A DNA stretch of 64,000 bases from CAYJGN01 sp964369635 (GTDB lineage Bacteria; Bacillota; Clostridia; Oscillospirales; Ruminococcaceae). The notes under the pieces were generated by a model, which was not told where the DNA came from, searched no databases, and worked only from the letters and a program-made list of their open reading frames with translations. The position numbers and the translations under genes are program-made. The stretch is taken from the NCBI GenBank assembly GCA_964369635.1, contig CAYJGN010000002.1, forward strand, positions 1-64,000, in the 5' to 3' direction. Shown here one piece after another: positions 1-8,232 of the stretch (within the stretch, counting starts at the first letter, position 1; every line of letters starts with the position of its first letter).

Positions 1-30
1 TCACAACTAACCCTTAGGAGGGGTTTATTA

Positions 31-367
31 TATCCATTTAACTAAGAGGGCATATATGATTTATTAAATTAAACTATCAAAAGGTGAGTCTTTGCGAAAC
101 CCCGAAAAGGGTTTATTAACGCCGATAGGCGGCAAGGTTCTGCCATTCGGTCAAAATCTTTGATTTTGCCACCGAATCAGGTTCTTCTATCCATTTAACT
201 AAGAGGGCATATATGATTTATTAAATTAAACTATCAAAAGGTGAGTCTTTGCGAAACCCCGAAAAGGGTTTATTAACGCCGATAGGCGGCAAGGTTCTGC
301 CATTCGGTCAAAATCTTTGATTTTGCCACCGAATCAGGTTCTTCTATCCATTTAACTAAGAGGGCGT
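31..367. repeat. Tandem 157-bp direct repeat, two full copies plus a 5' fragment
   Basis: Full units lie at 31-187 and 188-344, and the first ~23 bases of a third copy at 345-367 before the sequence diverges. The copies look identical by eye. Each unit carries three hairpins. The first has AAACCC/GGGTTT arms. The second has CGCC-GATA-GGCG. The third is a long stem with ATTCGGT + CAAAATC arms, a TTT loop and a two-base CC bulge, at 145-177 and 302-334. Read on the minus strand a short frame ends in each copy at a TAA, but it is interrupted upstream in the second unit, so coding is doubtful. A minus-strand promoter (454-482) reads into the array. The origin of the array is unknown. Confidence 0.9.
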
Positions 368-453
368 ATTCATTTTTTAGAAATTGGAAAACGCGAAGCT
401 TAAAATTTTCAAAATATATCGTTTTCAGATGTTTTGTGTATTTGCGCCTATAT

Positions 454-482
454 ATTATACAATATTTTTTCCAAAAAAGCAA
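454..482 (-). promoter_or_regulatory. Promoter reading into the 157-bp repeat array
   Basis: On the minus strand a TTGCTT -35 is followed by a 17-nt spacer and a perfect TATAAT -10. Transcription would start near 447 and run through the repeats towards position 1. No convincing ribosome binding site or long frame follows, so the product may be a structured non-coding RNA, or a gene whose body lies left of the window. Confidence 0.5.
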
Positions 483-484
483 AG

Positions 485-521
485 TTTAAAATAAAAAACG
501 GAAAACAGCCAAAGGTTTTCC
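485..521 (-). terminator. Rho-independent terminator after the first zinc-ribbon membrane gene
   Basis: On the minus strand GGAAAAC pairs with GTTTTCC (500-521) and is followed by a T-rich tract. It lies about 70 nt after the stop codon at 591. Confidence 0.75.
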
Positions 522-590
522 GAAGGATAATTTCATAATATCCCTCTTCGCTTTTTAATTTATTTACAGCAAAATCAGCTACCATACCCC

Positions 591-1571
591 TCACATCGGG
601 TGCCCTCCATCTGATTGTCCTCTGCTTATATAGTCCATATAAAACAAAAATCCGATTGAGGCTGTTGTGCCGAGTAGGAATAACGGCAACAGCATCTGAT
701 ATACGCCGAGAATATGCGGAATCTCAGTTATAACATACCCAATCATTAAAATTGAATGAAAAAGACCTGCGCTAAAAGTGTTGTTTATTATAAGGGCATA
801 GGTTAAAACCGTTGTTAAAATTACAGCAGAATAAGCAATCGCAAAAATAGAGAGAATACCTTTAGTCGAGAGCATTCTTTTGTATTTGATATTTTGAGCG
901 CTTACCAAAACTGAAATTGATTTCAAATATTCTTTTGTCATACTGAATTTGCGGTATCCGTAGATCGTAATTCCTGCCAGCGGAAAGCCCAAAGCGATTA
1001 AAAATGCATGATTACTCGCCTCTGAGCCGTGTGTATAGCTGAAAAAATTGAAAAGTGAGAAGAAAACTGCAAAAGGCAAGGAAAATAAAAGTGCACCTAA
1101 AATCCCTTTTTTAACATTCTCGGGATTTTCATAAATTGGCTTGCCATTAACCCCTCTGCTGCAGCCACCACAAATAAACATAACCTTGCCACCGATAAAA
1201 TATGGCTCCTTATCCCCTTCTTCATTTTGGCAGATACTGCAACAGTTTTTTTGTCTTTTAGATAGAAACCGTGCAGACAAAAGCGATATAGTCGCATTTA
1301 TGTTTTGATAACTCTCCTCGTCGCTACTTCCCGCCGCTATAGCAATCTCGGTATGGGTCGAAACGCTCGAAACAGAAATAATAAATCGGCATCCGCTGCG
1401 AAGAGTCATCTCTAAATTTTCTTCTCCACCACTTGTGGCAGCAAAGGATAGATGAAAATTCCCACTGCTCCTATCGCGTCTTATAGCTATATTTACACCA
1501 TTAACTTTCCCAAAAGCCACTTTTAGCCTTTGGTCATAGCTGAAGTTTAGGTTTTTTGCAATCTCTTTCAC
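591..1571 (-). CDS. Zinc-ribbon membrane protein of unknown function, paralogue A
   Basis: I do not recognise the family. The protein (326 aa) has a soluble N-terminal domain of about 100 residues, a four-cysteine ribbon (C111, C114, C134, C137, so CxxC-x19-CxxC) and about four hydrophobic helices from residue 155 to the end. It is homologous along its whole length to the next two genes: all start with a KEIA or EKIA segment, share an xAFG motif near residue 20, and keep the ribbon just before the membrane part. A longer frame begins at TTG 1589, but GCGAGGAG sits 6-7 nt before the GTG at 1571, and that start gives the same N-terminus as paralogue B. Inferred role: a membrane protein whose cytoplasmic or exposed head binds zinc. 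A terminator follows. Confidence 0.75.
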   Translation of the reverse strand: MKEIAKNLNFSYDQRLKVAFGKVNGVNIAIRRDRSSGNFHLSFAATSGGEENLEMTLRSGCRFIISVSSVSTHTEIAIAAGSSDEESYQNINATISLLSARFLSKRQKNCCSICQNEEGDKEPYFIGGKVMFICGGCSRGVNGKPIYENPENVKKGILGALLFSLPFAVFFSLFNFFSYTHGSEASNHAFLIALGFPLAGITIYGYRKFSMTKEYLKSISVLVSAQNIKYKRMLSTKGILSIFAIAYSAVILTTVLTYALIINNTFSAGLFHSILMIGYVITEIPHILGVYQMLLPLFLLGTTASIGFLFYMDYISRGQSDGGHPM

Positions 1572-1699
1572 GGTAAATTCTCCTCGCAACTAATAAAGTT
1601 TTTTAGAAATTTGTATCTAAGCATAATGCATAGCGAAGGTTAAACAGTTGAGTATCTAAAATGCAGTTTTATATTTTACAAACAACGAGCGGAAATATA

Positions 1700-2674
1700 T
1701 CAGAATTGTCGGCTTTGGGGGATTAACATCATGACACGAACAAAAATAAGCGTTACCGCTACCCCTAATATACTCCCTAATATAATGGTAACAAAAGATA
1801 AGTGCGGTGCATTTATATTAAACGATGGGTTTAATAATATATTTGGAAGAGTTAAGACTGCATATTTAAAACTCAGTTTTAAATTTTCGATTAGATAAAT
1901 AAGATGGATTGAAACGATAGTTAATCCACTAACGAGCAGTGATGATAGAAGCGATAAGAATATCCCAAATGCTGATGGCATTCTTATAACACCACTATCT
2001 CTTGCATTGACGTTCACATACATTATCGACTTGCGATACTTTGGTGATCTTGAAAACCTCTGGTAGAAAGCCATAGATAATATACCGATAATGGCACCAA
2101 TAAGTACTGAAAACGCTATAATATCTGCTGTGGCAGATGTATCAACTTGAACAAAGGAAAATAGAATTCCAAATACCAATGAGATGATAAATGCACCTAA
2201 AAAACCTTTTAGATAATTTTCCCCATCAGGTACAATCAGCTTATTCTTTGTATTAGTGCGACAATTATAGCAAAGGTATAAATATTTTTCATATGCAAAT
2301 GAGGGGAACAGCTTTTTCTCAGTTGTTTGGCAAGCACCGCAACTACTGGTGTGAGGGTCTTCTTTGAGAAGCAATACTAAATGACGGATAACCGATTTTA
2401 TGGTCTCGGCGTCCTCTCTTTTATTTGCGCTAATAGTTACCATTATTTCGCTATGTGTACCAAAGGTATCTATATTATTAATTGAGCGGTGTGCCGAGCG
2501 CAATGCAATCCATTTATATTCGCTTAAATACTTGCCTGCAATATCAAAAGAAATAATATAGCTATTGCGAAAATCATCTCGTATGATAAACAGCTTGTAG
2601 TATGAAACCACGCCAAAAGCGACCTTGTGCTTTTGATTGTAGCTTATATCAAGTGTTTTAGCTATCTCCTTCAT
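1700..2674 (-). CDS. Zinc-ribbon membrane protein of unknown function, paralogue B
   Basis: A 324-residue paralogue of the genes on either side. The N-terminal soluble domain (about 1-108) is followed by the ribbon cysteines C112, C115, C135 and C138, then by four predicted membrane helices (about 157-177, 185-205, 232-262 and 290-315). The start ATG has GGGGTGA 7 nt upstream. The gap to the upstream paralogue C is about 140 nt and contains C's terminator, and the gap to A is about 130 nt, so these look like separately duplicated units rather than one tight operon. The sequence has diverged substantially from A and C (mainly the motifs and architecture are kept), which suggests an old duplication. 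Function unknown. Confidence 0.75.
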   Translation of the reverse strand: MKEIAKTLDISYNQKHKVAFGVVSYYKLFIIRDDFRNSYIISFDIAGKYLSEYKWIALRSAHRSINNIDTFGTHSEIMVTISANKREDAETIKSVIRHLVLLLKEDPHTSSCGACQTTEKKLFPSFAYEKYLYLCYNCRTNTKNKLIVPDGENYLKGFLGAFIISLVFGILFSFVQVDTSATADIIAFSVLIGAIIGILSMAFYQRFSRSPKYRKSIMYVNVNARDSGVIRMPSAFGIFLSLLSSLLVSGLTIVSIHLIYLIENLKLSFKYAVLTLPNILLNPSFNINAPHLSFVTIILGSILGVAVTLIFVRVMMLIPQSRQF

Positions 2675-2757
2675 AACAAATCACCCCACATTAATAAAAT
2701 TATCTTACCATAGGAATTGATTGTTTGCAAGCGGATAGCACGTCTATTAACCCTTTG

Positions 2758-2792
2758 TTCAAAAAGAAAACGAGCGGTGACAACACCGCCCG
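2758..2792 (-). terminator. Terminator of the thrS-paralogue C transcript
   Basis: On the minus strand GGGCGGTG pairs with CACCGCTC around a 4-nt loop (2771-2792), followed by TTTTCTTTTT. Confidence 0.85.
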
Positions 2793-2813
2793 AAATAACT
2801 AAGATATATTAAA

Positions 2814-3737
2814 CTAAAACCTTTGCTCAAGTTTTGAAATAGCGCCGCCGCCATTATTTTTCCCAATTGATTTAAGGGTTGAAACAACCTGTATAACAAC
2901 ACCAATTCCTGTATAGAGTAGCAGTTGAAGTAGTTGTGATAGGTATTCATCAAAAACTCCATATTGACTTATAAAAGATGGTACTGCAAAAAATGCATCA
3001 ATTATATTAACTTGAAAAACATCAGCAATCCCTATCGCCCAGTTTATCTGATCTGCAACAAATGTCATAGCTATCATGATTATAAGCGATAAGATAACTC
3101 CTTTTTTGGTTAGTTTTCCGCCGAGCATCTGATAGCCTTTCAGCGAAGCTAAAGCCATAGCGATTCCGGTATAAGCTGCAACCATATCCAACGCAGTATA
3201 GACAATAACTATCGCCGCAACACCAACAAGCGAGCCTAAAAATGCGCCGAGAAGACCTTTCCAAATATTTTCGTCCTTCTGCACAGTTGCAGCAGGTGCT
3301 ATTGTTTGCGCTTCGCAGTTTGGGCAGACAGCATATCCATTGTCATTTATTTTATATGGATTGAGGGCGGCGTTTGGGTTATTGCAGATACCGCAGCTGT
3401 TTTGCATGCCGTTTGTTGCAAAATATCCCGTTAGCGTTTTAGCGGAATTCACAACGTTTGAAAGGCTGATGCTTTCATCTGAGCCTCTCATAACCGATGC
3501 GACAATATGGCTTTTATTAACGCTTATATTCGATATAGCAGGAGCGCTCGCCCGGACCGAGCTAATAGCATAATCAGAAAAATCTCCACCGATAACATTT
3601 GTTGATATGTTATAAACTCCGTTTGTTTTATTATAGCTAATCATCACGTTATATCCGGAAATATTTCCAAACGCATATTCGTTCGCCTTATCATAGTTTA
3701 AATTCAGGGTGCTTGCAATCTTCTCAACAGATACCAT
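2814..3737 (-). CDS. Zinc-ribbon membrane protein of unknown function, paralogue C, coupled to thrS
   Basis: The third paralogue, 307 aa. The soluble head (about 1-112) has the xAFG motif, the ribbon is C115, C118, C138 and C141, and glycine-rich hydrophobic helices follow (about 160-185, 190-205, 215-235 and 265-295). The C-terminal tail is short and basic. Its ATG overlaps the thrS stop codon as TAATG, sharing one base, and the GAGAGG near the end of thrS can serve as its ribosome binding site. It is therefore expected to be translated from the T-box-controlled thrS message. Why a membrane protein should be tied to threonyl-tRNA charging is not evident; the arrangement may be a chance insertion after thrS. 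Confidence 0.8.
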   Translation of the reverse strand: MVSVEKIASTLNLNYDKANEYAFGNISGYNVMISYNKTNGVYNISTNVIGGDFSDYAISSVRASAPAISNISVNKSHIVASVMRGSDESISLSNVVNSAKTLTGYFATNGMQNSCGICNNPNAALNPYKINDNGYAVCPNCEAQTIAPAATVQKDENIWKGLLGAFLGSLVGVAAIVIVYTALDMVAAYTGIAMALASLKGYQMLGGKLTKKGVILSLIIMIAMTFVADQINWAIGIADVFQVNIIDAFFAVPSFISQYGVFDEYLSQLLQLLLYTGIGVVIQVVSTLKSIGKNNGGGAISKLEQRF

Positions 3738-5665
3738 TATCTATCTTTCCTCTCAATTTCGCCTTTTATTTTTGCTAAAAACTCATCATATGAAATCGAA
3801 CCGAGGTCCCCCTCTTTGCGGCTACGGACCGAAACAAGTCCGCTTTCAGCTTCTTTTTCGCCGATTATTATCATATATGGAGTTTTCGACATCTGCGCTT
3901 CGCGGATTTTATAGCCGATTTTTTCGTTTCTATTATCAAAATCAGCACGAATTCCAGCAGACCGCAGATTATTATACACCTCTTTAGCTTGCTTTTCAAG
4001 TTTTTCTGAAATCGGAAGTACTGCAACCTGCGTTGGTGATAGCCAGAGTGGGAGCGCACCTGCATATTTCTCGATAAGAAGCGCAAGCGTTCTCTCATAG
4101 CAACCGATAGATGTTCTATGGATAACATATGGATGCTTTTTCTCTCCATCTGCATCGACATACTCCATACCAAATCTCTCTGCGAGCTGGAAGTCTATCT
4201 GGATTGTTATCAGGGTATCCTCTTTGCCATGGACATTCTTAATCTGGATATCGAGTTTTGGGCCATAGAAAGCCGCTTCGCCAACGCCAACAGTATAGTC
4301 TATACCGAGTTTATCAAGTATTTCACCCATGAGTTCTTGCACCGAGTTCCACTCATCTGCATTACCGATATATTTTTCTTTATTACCCTCATCCCATTTT
4401 GAGAATCTAAATGATATATCCTCAGAGAGACCTATGGTATCAAGCATAAACTTTGCAAGCTCAACACAACCGCGAAATTCCTCTTCAACCTGGTCGGGGC
4501 GGCATGCGAGGTGACCTTCTGAAATAGTGAACTGGCGGACACGAATTAGCCCGTGCATCTCGCCGCTCTCTTCGTTTCGAAATAGCTTTGAAGTCTCGTT
4601 ATAGCGAAGTGGCAGGTCTCTGTATGAGCGCATCTCATTGAGATAAGCCATAAACTGGAACGGGCAGGTCATCGGACGAAGGGCAAACGCTTCTTCATCT
4701 TTATCCTCATCGCCAATAACAAACATACCGTCGCGATAGTGGTCCCAGTGTCCCGATATTTTATATAGATCGCTCTTTGCAAAAAGCGGAGTTTTCGTCA
4801 GAAGATATCCGCGTTTTTCCTCTTCATCCTCAACAAATCTCTCAAGCAACTGGATAACTTTAGCGCCTTTTGGAAGAAGGATTGGAAGGCCCTGTCCGAT
4901 TGAGTCTACTGTTGTGAAGAATTTAAGCTCACGACCAAGCTTATTGTGGTCACGGCTCTTAGCCTCTTCAACTGCCGCAAGATGGACTTCAAGCATCTCT
5001 TTGTTTGGAAAAGCCGTTCCATAAACTCGACAGAGCATCTTGTTTTTGCTATCTCCACGAAGGTAGGCACCAGTTGCCGCAGTTAGCTTAAACGCTTTGA
5101 TTAGCGAAGCTGTTCCGATATGAGGACCTGCGCATAAATCAACAAAATCGCCAAGTTTATAAAAACTTATCTCCTCACCTTTCTCTGACAGTTCGCGTAT
5201 AAGCTCTACCTTATACGGCTGATTTGCCTCTTGCATGAGCATTATCGCCTCGTCTGCTGGCAGAGTAAATCTCTCAAATCTACCAACCTTTTTCGATAGC
5301 TCTTTCATCTTCTTCTCGATTTTCGCAAGCTCTTCTGCTGAAAATGGCTCCGCAACATCGAAATCATAGTAGAACCCGCCATCAATTGCAGGACCTACCC
5401 ATAATTTTGTTTCGGGGAAGAGGGCTAAAACCGCCGCCGCCATAAGATGAGCCGCACTGTGGTTAAAAATTGCAGCACCCTCTTTATCTGCAAAGGTTAG
5501 CAGTGTTGCTTCCCCCTCAGCTTCGCTATATAGTGAAGCTGCTTTGCCATCTTTTAAAACTCCAACAAACTCTTTGAAATTATCAGGAAAATTTTCTCTG
5601 ATATAATCACCCCAAAGACCGCCTGAAACTTCTATAATTTTGTCTTTAAAAATAAGTTTACCCAT
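3737..5665 (-). CDS. thrS: Threonine--tRNA ligase
   Basis: Class II aminoacyl-tRNA synthetase that charges tRNA-Thr with threonine in the cytoplasm. The 642-residue product has the full family architecture: TGS domain at about 1-62; editing domain with the HSAAH motif (H69, H73) and the later LCAGPH motif; catalytic core with MTCPFQ, the motif 2 region RNEESGEMHGLIRVRQF and a C-terminal motif 3; and an HGTP-type anticodon domain over the last ~100 residues. A longer frame starts at 5791, but it would run through the T-box terminator. The ATG at 5665 has a perfect AAGGAGG 5 nt upstream and begins the TGS domain, so it is chosen. Expression is controlled by the T-box leader. The stop overlaps the start of the membrane protein gene downstream. 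Confidence 0.97.
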   Translation of the reverse strand: MGKLIFKDKIIEVSGGLWGDYIRENFPDNFKEFVGVLKDGKAASLYSEAEGEATLLTFADKEGAAIFNHSAAHLMAAAVLALFPETKLWVGPAIDGGFYYDFDVAEPFSAEELAKIEKKMKELSKKVGRFERFTLPADEAIMLMQEANQPYKVELIRELSEKGEEISFYKLGDFVDLCAGPHIGTASLIKAFKLTAATGAYLRGDSKNKMLCRVYGTAFPNKEMLEVHLAAVEEAKSRDHNKLGRELKFFTTVDSIGQGLPILLPKGAKVIQLLERFVEDEEEKRGYLLTKTPLFAKSDLYKISGHWDHYRDGMFVIGDEDKDEEAFALRPMTCPFQFMAYLNEMRSYRDLPLRYNETSKLFRNEESGEMHGLIRVRQFTISEGHLACRPDQVEEEFRGCVELAKFMLDTIGLSEDISFRFSKWDEGNKEKYIGNADEWNSVQELMGEILDKLGIDYTVGVGEAAFYGPKLDIQIKNVHGKEDTLITIQIDFQLAERFGMEYVDADGEKKHPYVIHRTSIGCYERTLALLIEKYAGALPLWLSPTQVAVLPISEKLEKQAKEVYNNLRSAGIRADFDNRNEKIGYKIREAQMSKTPYMIIIGEKEAESGLVSVRSRKEGDLGSISYDEFLAKIKGEIERKDR

Positions 5666-5672
5666 AATATCC

Positions 5673-5895
5673 TCCTTAAAAAAATAAAAAACCCCATCCC
5701 AATCAAGGGATGAAGCTAAAACTCCACGGTTCCACCCAAGTTGCATAAAAATGCCGCTCATTCTGCTCGATAACGGGAGCCGCCGCGGCACATTACTGCC
5801 GACTCAAAGGTGGTATGCATAAAACTTTGCTCAATCGCTCACAGCCAAAGGCGATTTTCTCTGTAAAGCTTTGTTATTTTATGCCGTCCTTGTCA
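5673..5895 (-). promoter_or_regulatory. T-box riboswitch (threonine) upstream of thrS
   Basis: On the minus strand the leader carries the conserved T-box element GGGTGGAACCGTGG (5724-5737). It is followed by a terminator with CATCCC/GGGATG arms (5695-5712) and a T-run reaching 5677, just before the thrS ribosome binding site. Upstream, GCATAAAA pairs with TTTTATGC to close a stem. The internal loop beside that stem contains ACC (5812-5814), a threonine codon in the right place for the specifier. The stem I region is shorter than in textbook examples, so the specifier assignment is inference. Uncharged tRNA-Thr should stabilise the antiterminator and allow thrS transcription. Confidence 0.88.
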
Positions 5896-5908
5896 ATGCT
5901 TTAATATA

Positions 5909-5936
5909 ATTTTAACATTATTTATGATTTTGTCAA
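5909..5936 (-). promoter_or_regulatory. thrS promoter
   Basis: On the minus strand TTGACA (5931-5936) is followed by a 16-nt spacer and TAAAAT (5909-5914). It is back to back with the rny promoter. Confidence 0.75.
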
Positions 5937-5953
5937 GAACCCTTTTATTTTTA

Positions 5954-5982
5954 TTGACAATAATTACTATATATTATACAAT
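5954..5982 (+). promoter_or_regulatory. rny promoter
   Basis: Perfect TTGACA (5954-5959), 17-nt spacer, TACAAT (5977-5982). The message would have a leader of about 65 nt. Confidence 0.8.
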
Positions 5983-6054
5983 ATGTAGTGATGTTATTAA
6001 TAAAATAATGTATATTTATTTATTTTCATTTAAAACGAAAGGAACAGACGAATT

Positions 6055-7611
6055 ATGACATTTGAAATGTGGCAAGTAATCGTCGGTTCGGTAGTTATTT
6101 TAGTTTTGCTGTTTGTGGCATTTATTGTAGGTTTTATCTATCGTAAAAATGTTGCGGAAAAAGAACTTGGTTCAGCTGAAGATAAAGCGAAAAACATCTT
6201 GAGTGAAGCGATAAAAACAGCGGAGGCGAAAAAGAAAGAAGCTTTAGTAGAAGCAAAAGACGAAATTCATAAGCTCCGTACCGGACTCGACAAAGAGACA
6301 AAAGAGAGAAGAGCCGAACTGCAAAAGAACGAACGCAGACTCCTATCCCGTGAAGAAAGTATAGACAAAAGACTTGAAAATCTTGACAAAAAAGAAGAGG
6401 CAATTGCTTTAAAAACAGCCGATGCCGAGAATGCGCTCGGTGAAGCAAATGAACTTAAGAAAAGACAGTTTGAGATGCTTGAGAAGGTATCGGGTTATAC
6501 CGCAGACCAAGCAAAAGCGCAACTTCTCCAGATGCTTGACGGGGAGCTTGTTCATGAAAAATCGGTGAGAATAACCCAGCATGAAGAGAAAATCAAAGAC
6601 GAATCGGATGAAATTGCAAGAAAATACATCTCACTTGCAATATCAAGACTTGCGGCAGAGAGCGTTTCTGAGGCAACTGTAAGCGTTGTACCACTGCCGA
6701 GCGATGAGATGAAAGGTCGCATAATCGGCCGTGAGGGCAGAAATATCAGAACCCTTGAGAGTCTTACTGGTGTTGACCTTATTATTGATGATACCCCAGA
6801 GGCGATAACCGTTTCATGTTTTGACCCTGTTCGCCGAGAGGTGGCAAGACAAACCCTTGAGCGACTTATAACCGACGGTCGAATCCATCCGGCAAGGATT
6901 GAGGAGATGGCGGAGAAGAGCAAAAGGGATATTGAGCATAAGATTAAAAAAGAGGGCGAGAACGCGGTTATGACCGTTGGTATTCACGGTCTGCACCCTG
7001 AAATAGTTAAAACCCTTGGAAGACTTTATTACAGGACAAGTTATGGTCAGAATGTTCTTGACCATTCAATAGAGGTTGCATACCTTGCAGGAATTATGGC
7101 GTCAGAGCTTGGACTCGACCCTGCTATTGCAAAACGCGCAGGTCTTCTGCACGACCTTGGCAAGGCGCTTGACCATGAGATTGAGGGAAGCCATGTTGAA
7201 ATCGGCGTAAACCTTGCACGTAAGCATAAAGAGAACGAAGATGTTATTCATGCTATCGAAGCGCACCATGGTGACGTTGAAGCGAAAACAGTTGTCGCAT
7301 GCTTAATTCAAGCAGCAGATGCAATTTCAGCGGCAAGACCTGGTGCTCGTCGTGAGAATATTGAAAACTATATCAAACGTCTTCAGAAACTCGAAGAGAT
7401 TGCTTGCAGTTTTGTTGGTGTTGAGAAATGCTTCGCTATACAAGCGGGACGTGAAATTCGAGTTATGGTAAGTCCTGAGAAGGTAACTGATGATCAGATG
7501 GTTCTAACCGCTCGTGAGATGGCAGCAAAAATCGAAGATGAGCTAAGCTACCCCGGTCAGATTAAAATCAATATGATAAGGGAGAGCAGAGTTACCGATT
7601 TCGCGAAATAA
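6055..7611 (+). CDS. rny: Ribonuclease Y
   Basis: Membrane-anchored endoribonuclease that starts mRNA decay in many Gram-positive bacteria. The 518-residue length is normal for the family. Domain order: one N-terminal membrane helix (about 7-28); a long charged coiled coil (about 35-190); a KH RNA-binding domain with the [12 protein letters not shown] motif at 221-232; an HD metal-dependent hydrolase domain with H366-D367 in LLHDLGK and a second conserved stretch, EAHHGDVE; and the typical C-terminal domain ending in a [14 protein letters not shown] segment. The ribosome binding site AAAGGAA lies about 10 nt before the ATG. The gene is alone on its transcript, from the promoter at 5954-5982 to the hairpin at 7674-7708. 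No key residue is missing. Confidence 0.97.
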   Translation: MTFEMWQVIVGSVVILVLLFVAFIVGFIYRKNVAEKELGSAEDKAKNILSEAIKTAEAKKKEALVEAKDEIHKLRTGLDKETKERRAELQKNERRLLSREESIDKRLENLDKKEEAIALKTADAENALGEANELKKRQFEMLEKVSGYTADQAKAQLLQMLDGELVHEKSVRITQHEEKIKDESDEIARKYISLAISRLAAESVSEATVSVVPLPSDEMKGRIIGREGRNIRTLESLTGVDLIIDDTPEAITVSCFDPVRREVARQTLERLITDGRIHPARIEEMAEKSKRDIEHKIKKEGENAVMTVGIHGLHPEIVKTLGRLYYRTSYGQNVLDHSIEVAYLAGIMASELGLDPAIAKRAGLLHDLGKALDHEIEGSHVEIGVNLARKHKENEDVIHAIEAHHGDVEAKTVVACLIQAADAISAARPGARRENIENYIKRLQKLEEIACSFVGVEKCFAIQAGREIRVMVSPEKVTDDQMVLTAREMAAKIEDELSYPGQIKINMIRESRVTDFAK

Positions 7612-7673
7612 CTTAAAAATATTTTTTTAAGATAAAAAAGCCTTTAGTATACGGCTACTAATAATAAAAAAAC

Positions 7674-7708
7674 AAACTACCACTGTCAATTTTGATAGTG
7701 GTAGTTTT
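7674..7708. terminator. Bidirectional terminator between rny and the DUF2200 gene
   Basis: AAACTACCACT pairs with AGTGGTAGTTT around a short central stem, with T-runs on both strands. It serves the convergent genes on either side. Confidence 0.85.
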
Positions 7709-7738
7709 ACTTTGTATAGGGTATTATCATTCTTCGCT

Positions 7739-8086
7739 TTATTTCCGCAATATCTTACTCATAGCTTTGCCTTTTGCAAGTTCATCAACAAGTTTATCTA
7801 AATATCGAATTTCTTTCATTATTGGTTCATCTATCTCTGCGAGCTTGACTCCACAGATAGAACCTGTGATTAAATTTCTATTCGGATTTAGACATGGTGC
7901 ATTTTCAATGAAATTTGCCATGTCAATGCAATCATCTATACCGCGAAGCTCTTCAACTGAGTAACCTGTTAGCCAACAAATAACCTCAACTAATTCTTTG
8001 GATGTTCTACCTTTTCGCTCTACTTTTGCAGCATACAACAAAAACATCTCATTAAACTTAAAATTATAAATGCTATGCCCGCTCAT
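7739..8086 (-). CDS. DUF2200 family protein
   Basis: A small cytoplasmic protein (115 aa) that matches the DUF2200 family throughout. Recognisable family stretches are the VERKGRTSKELVEVICWLTG segment (about 22-41), a PNRNLITGSICGVK segment in the middle, and the C-terminal LVDELAKGKAMSKILRK. The biochemical function of the family is not established; members occur widely as single genes. The ATG at 8086 has GGGGGAA 6 nt upstream. The gene stands alone, convergent with rny, and no catalytic motif is evident. Confidence 0.9.
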   Translation of the reverse strand: MSGHSIYNFKFNEMFLLYAAKVERKGRTSKELVEVICWLTGYSVEELRGIDDCIDMANFIENAPCLNPNRNLITGSICGVKLAEIDEPIMKEIRYLDKLVDELAKGKAMSKILRK

Positions 8087-8232
8087 TTATATTCCCCCAA
8101 GGCTTATGCAAATACAGTTTATCATATTAAATCATCTGACGAAAAGTTCATATTAGCTTTATTTTATTGGTTTGCAGCTTGTTGCTATGCGGCAACTGCC
8201 ACAAATACCTAATAAACACCTAATAGATTTCA

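Noticed and set aside
273..482. 69-codon minus-strand gene ending in the 157-bp repeat
   Set aside because: The start would lie in the -35 region of a promoter, there is no ribosome binding site, and only the last third lies in the repeat. Kept only as a possible remnant.
5666..5791. 42-codon N-terminal extension of thrS
   Set aside because: It would be translated through the T-box terminator. The ATG at 5665 has a perfect AAGGAGG and starts the TGS domain.
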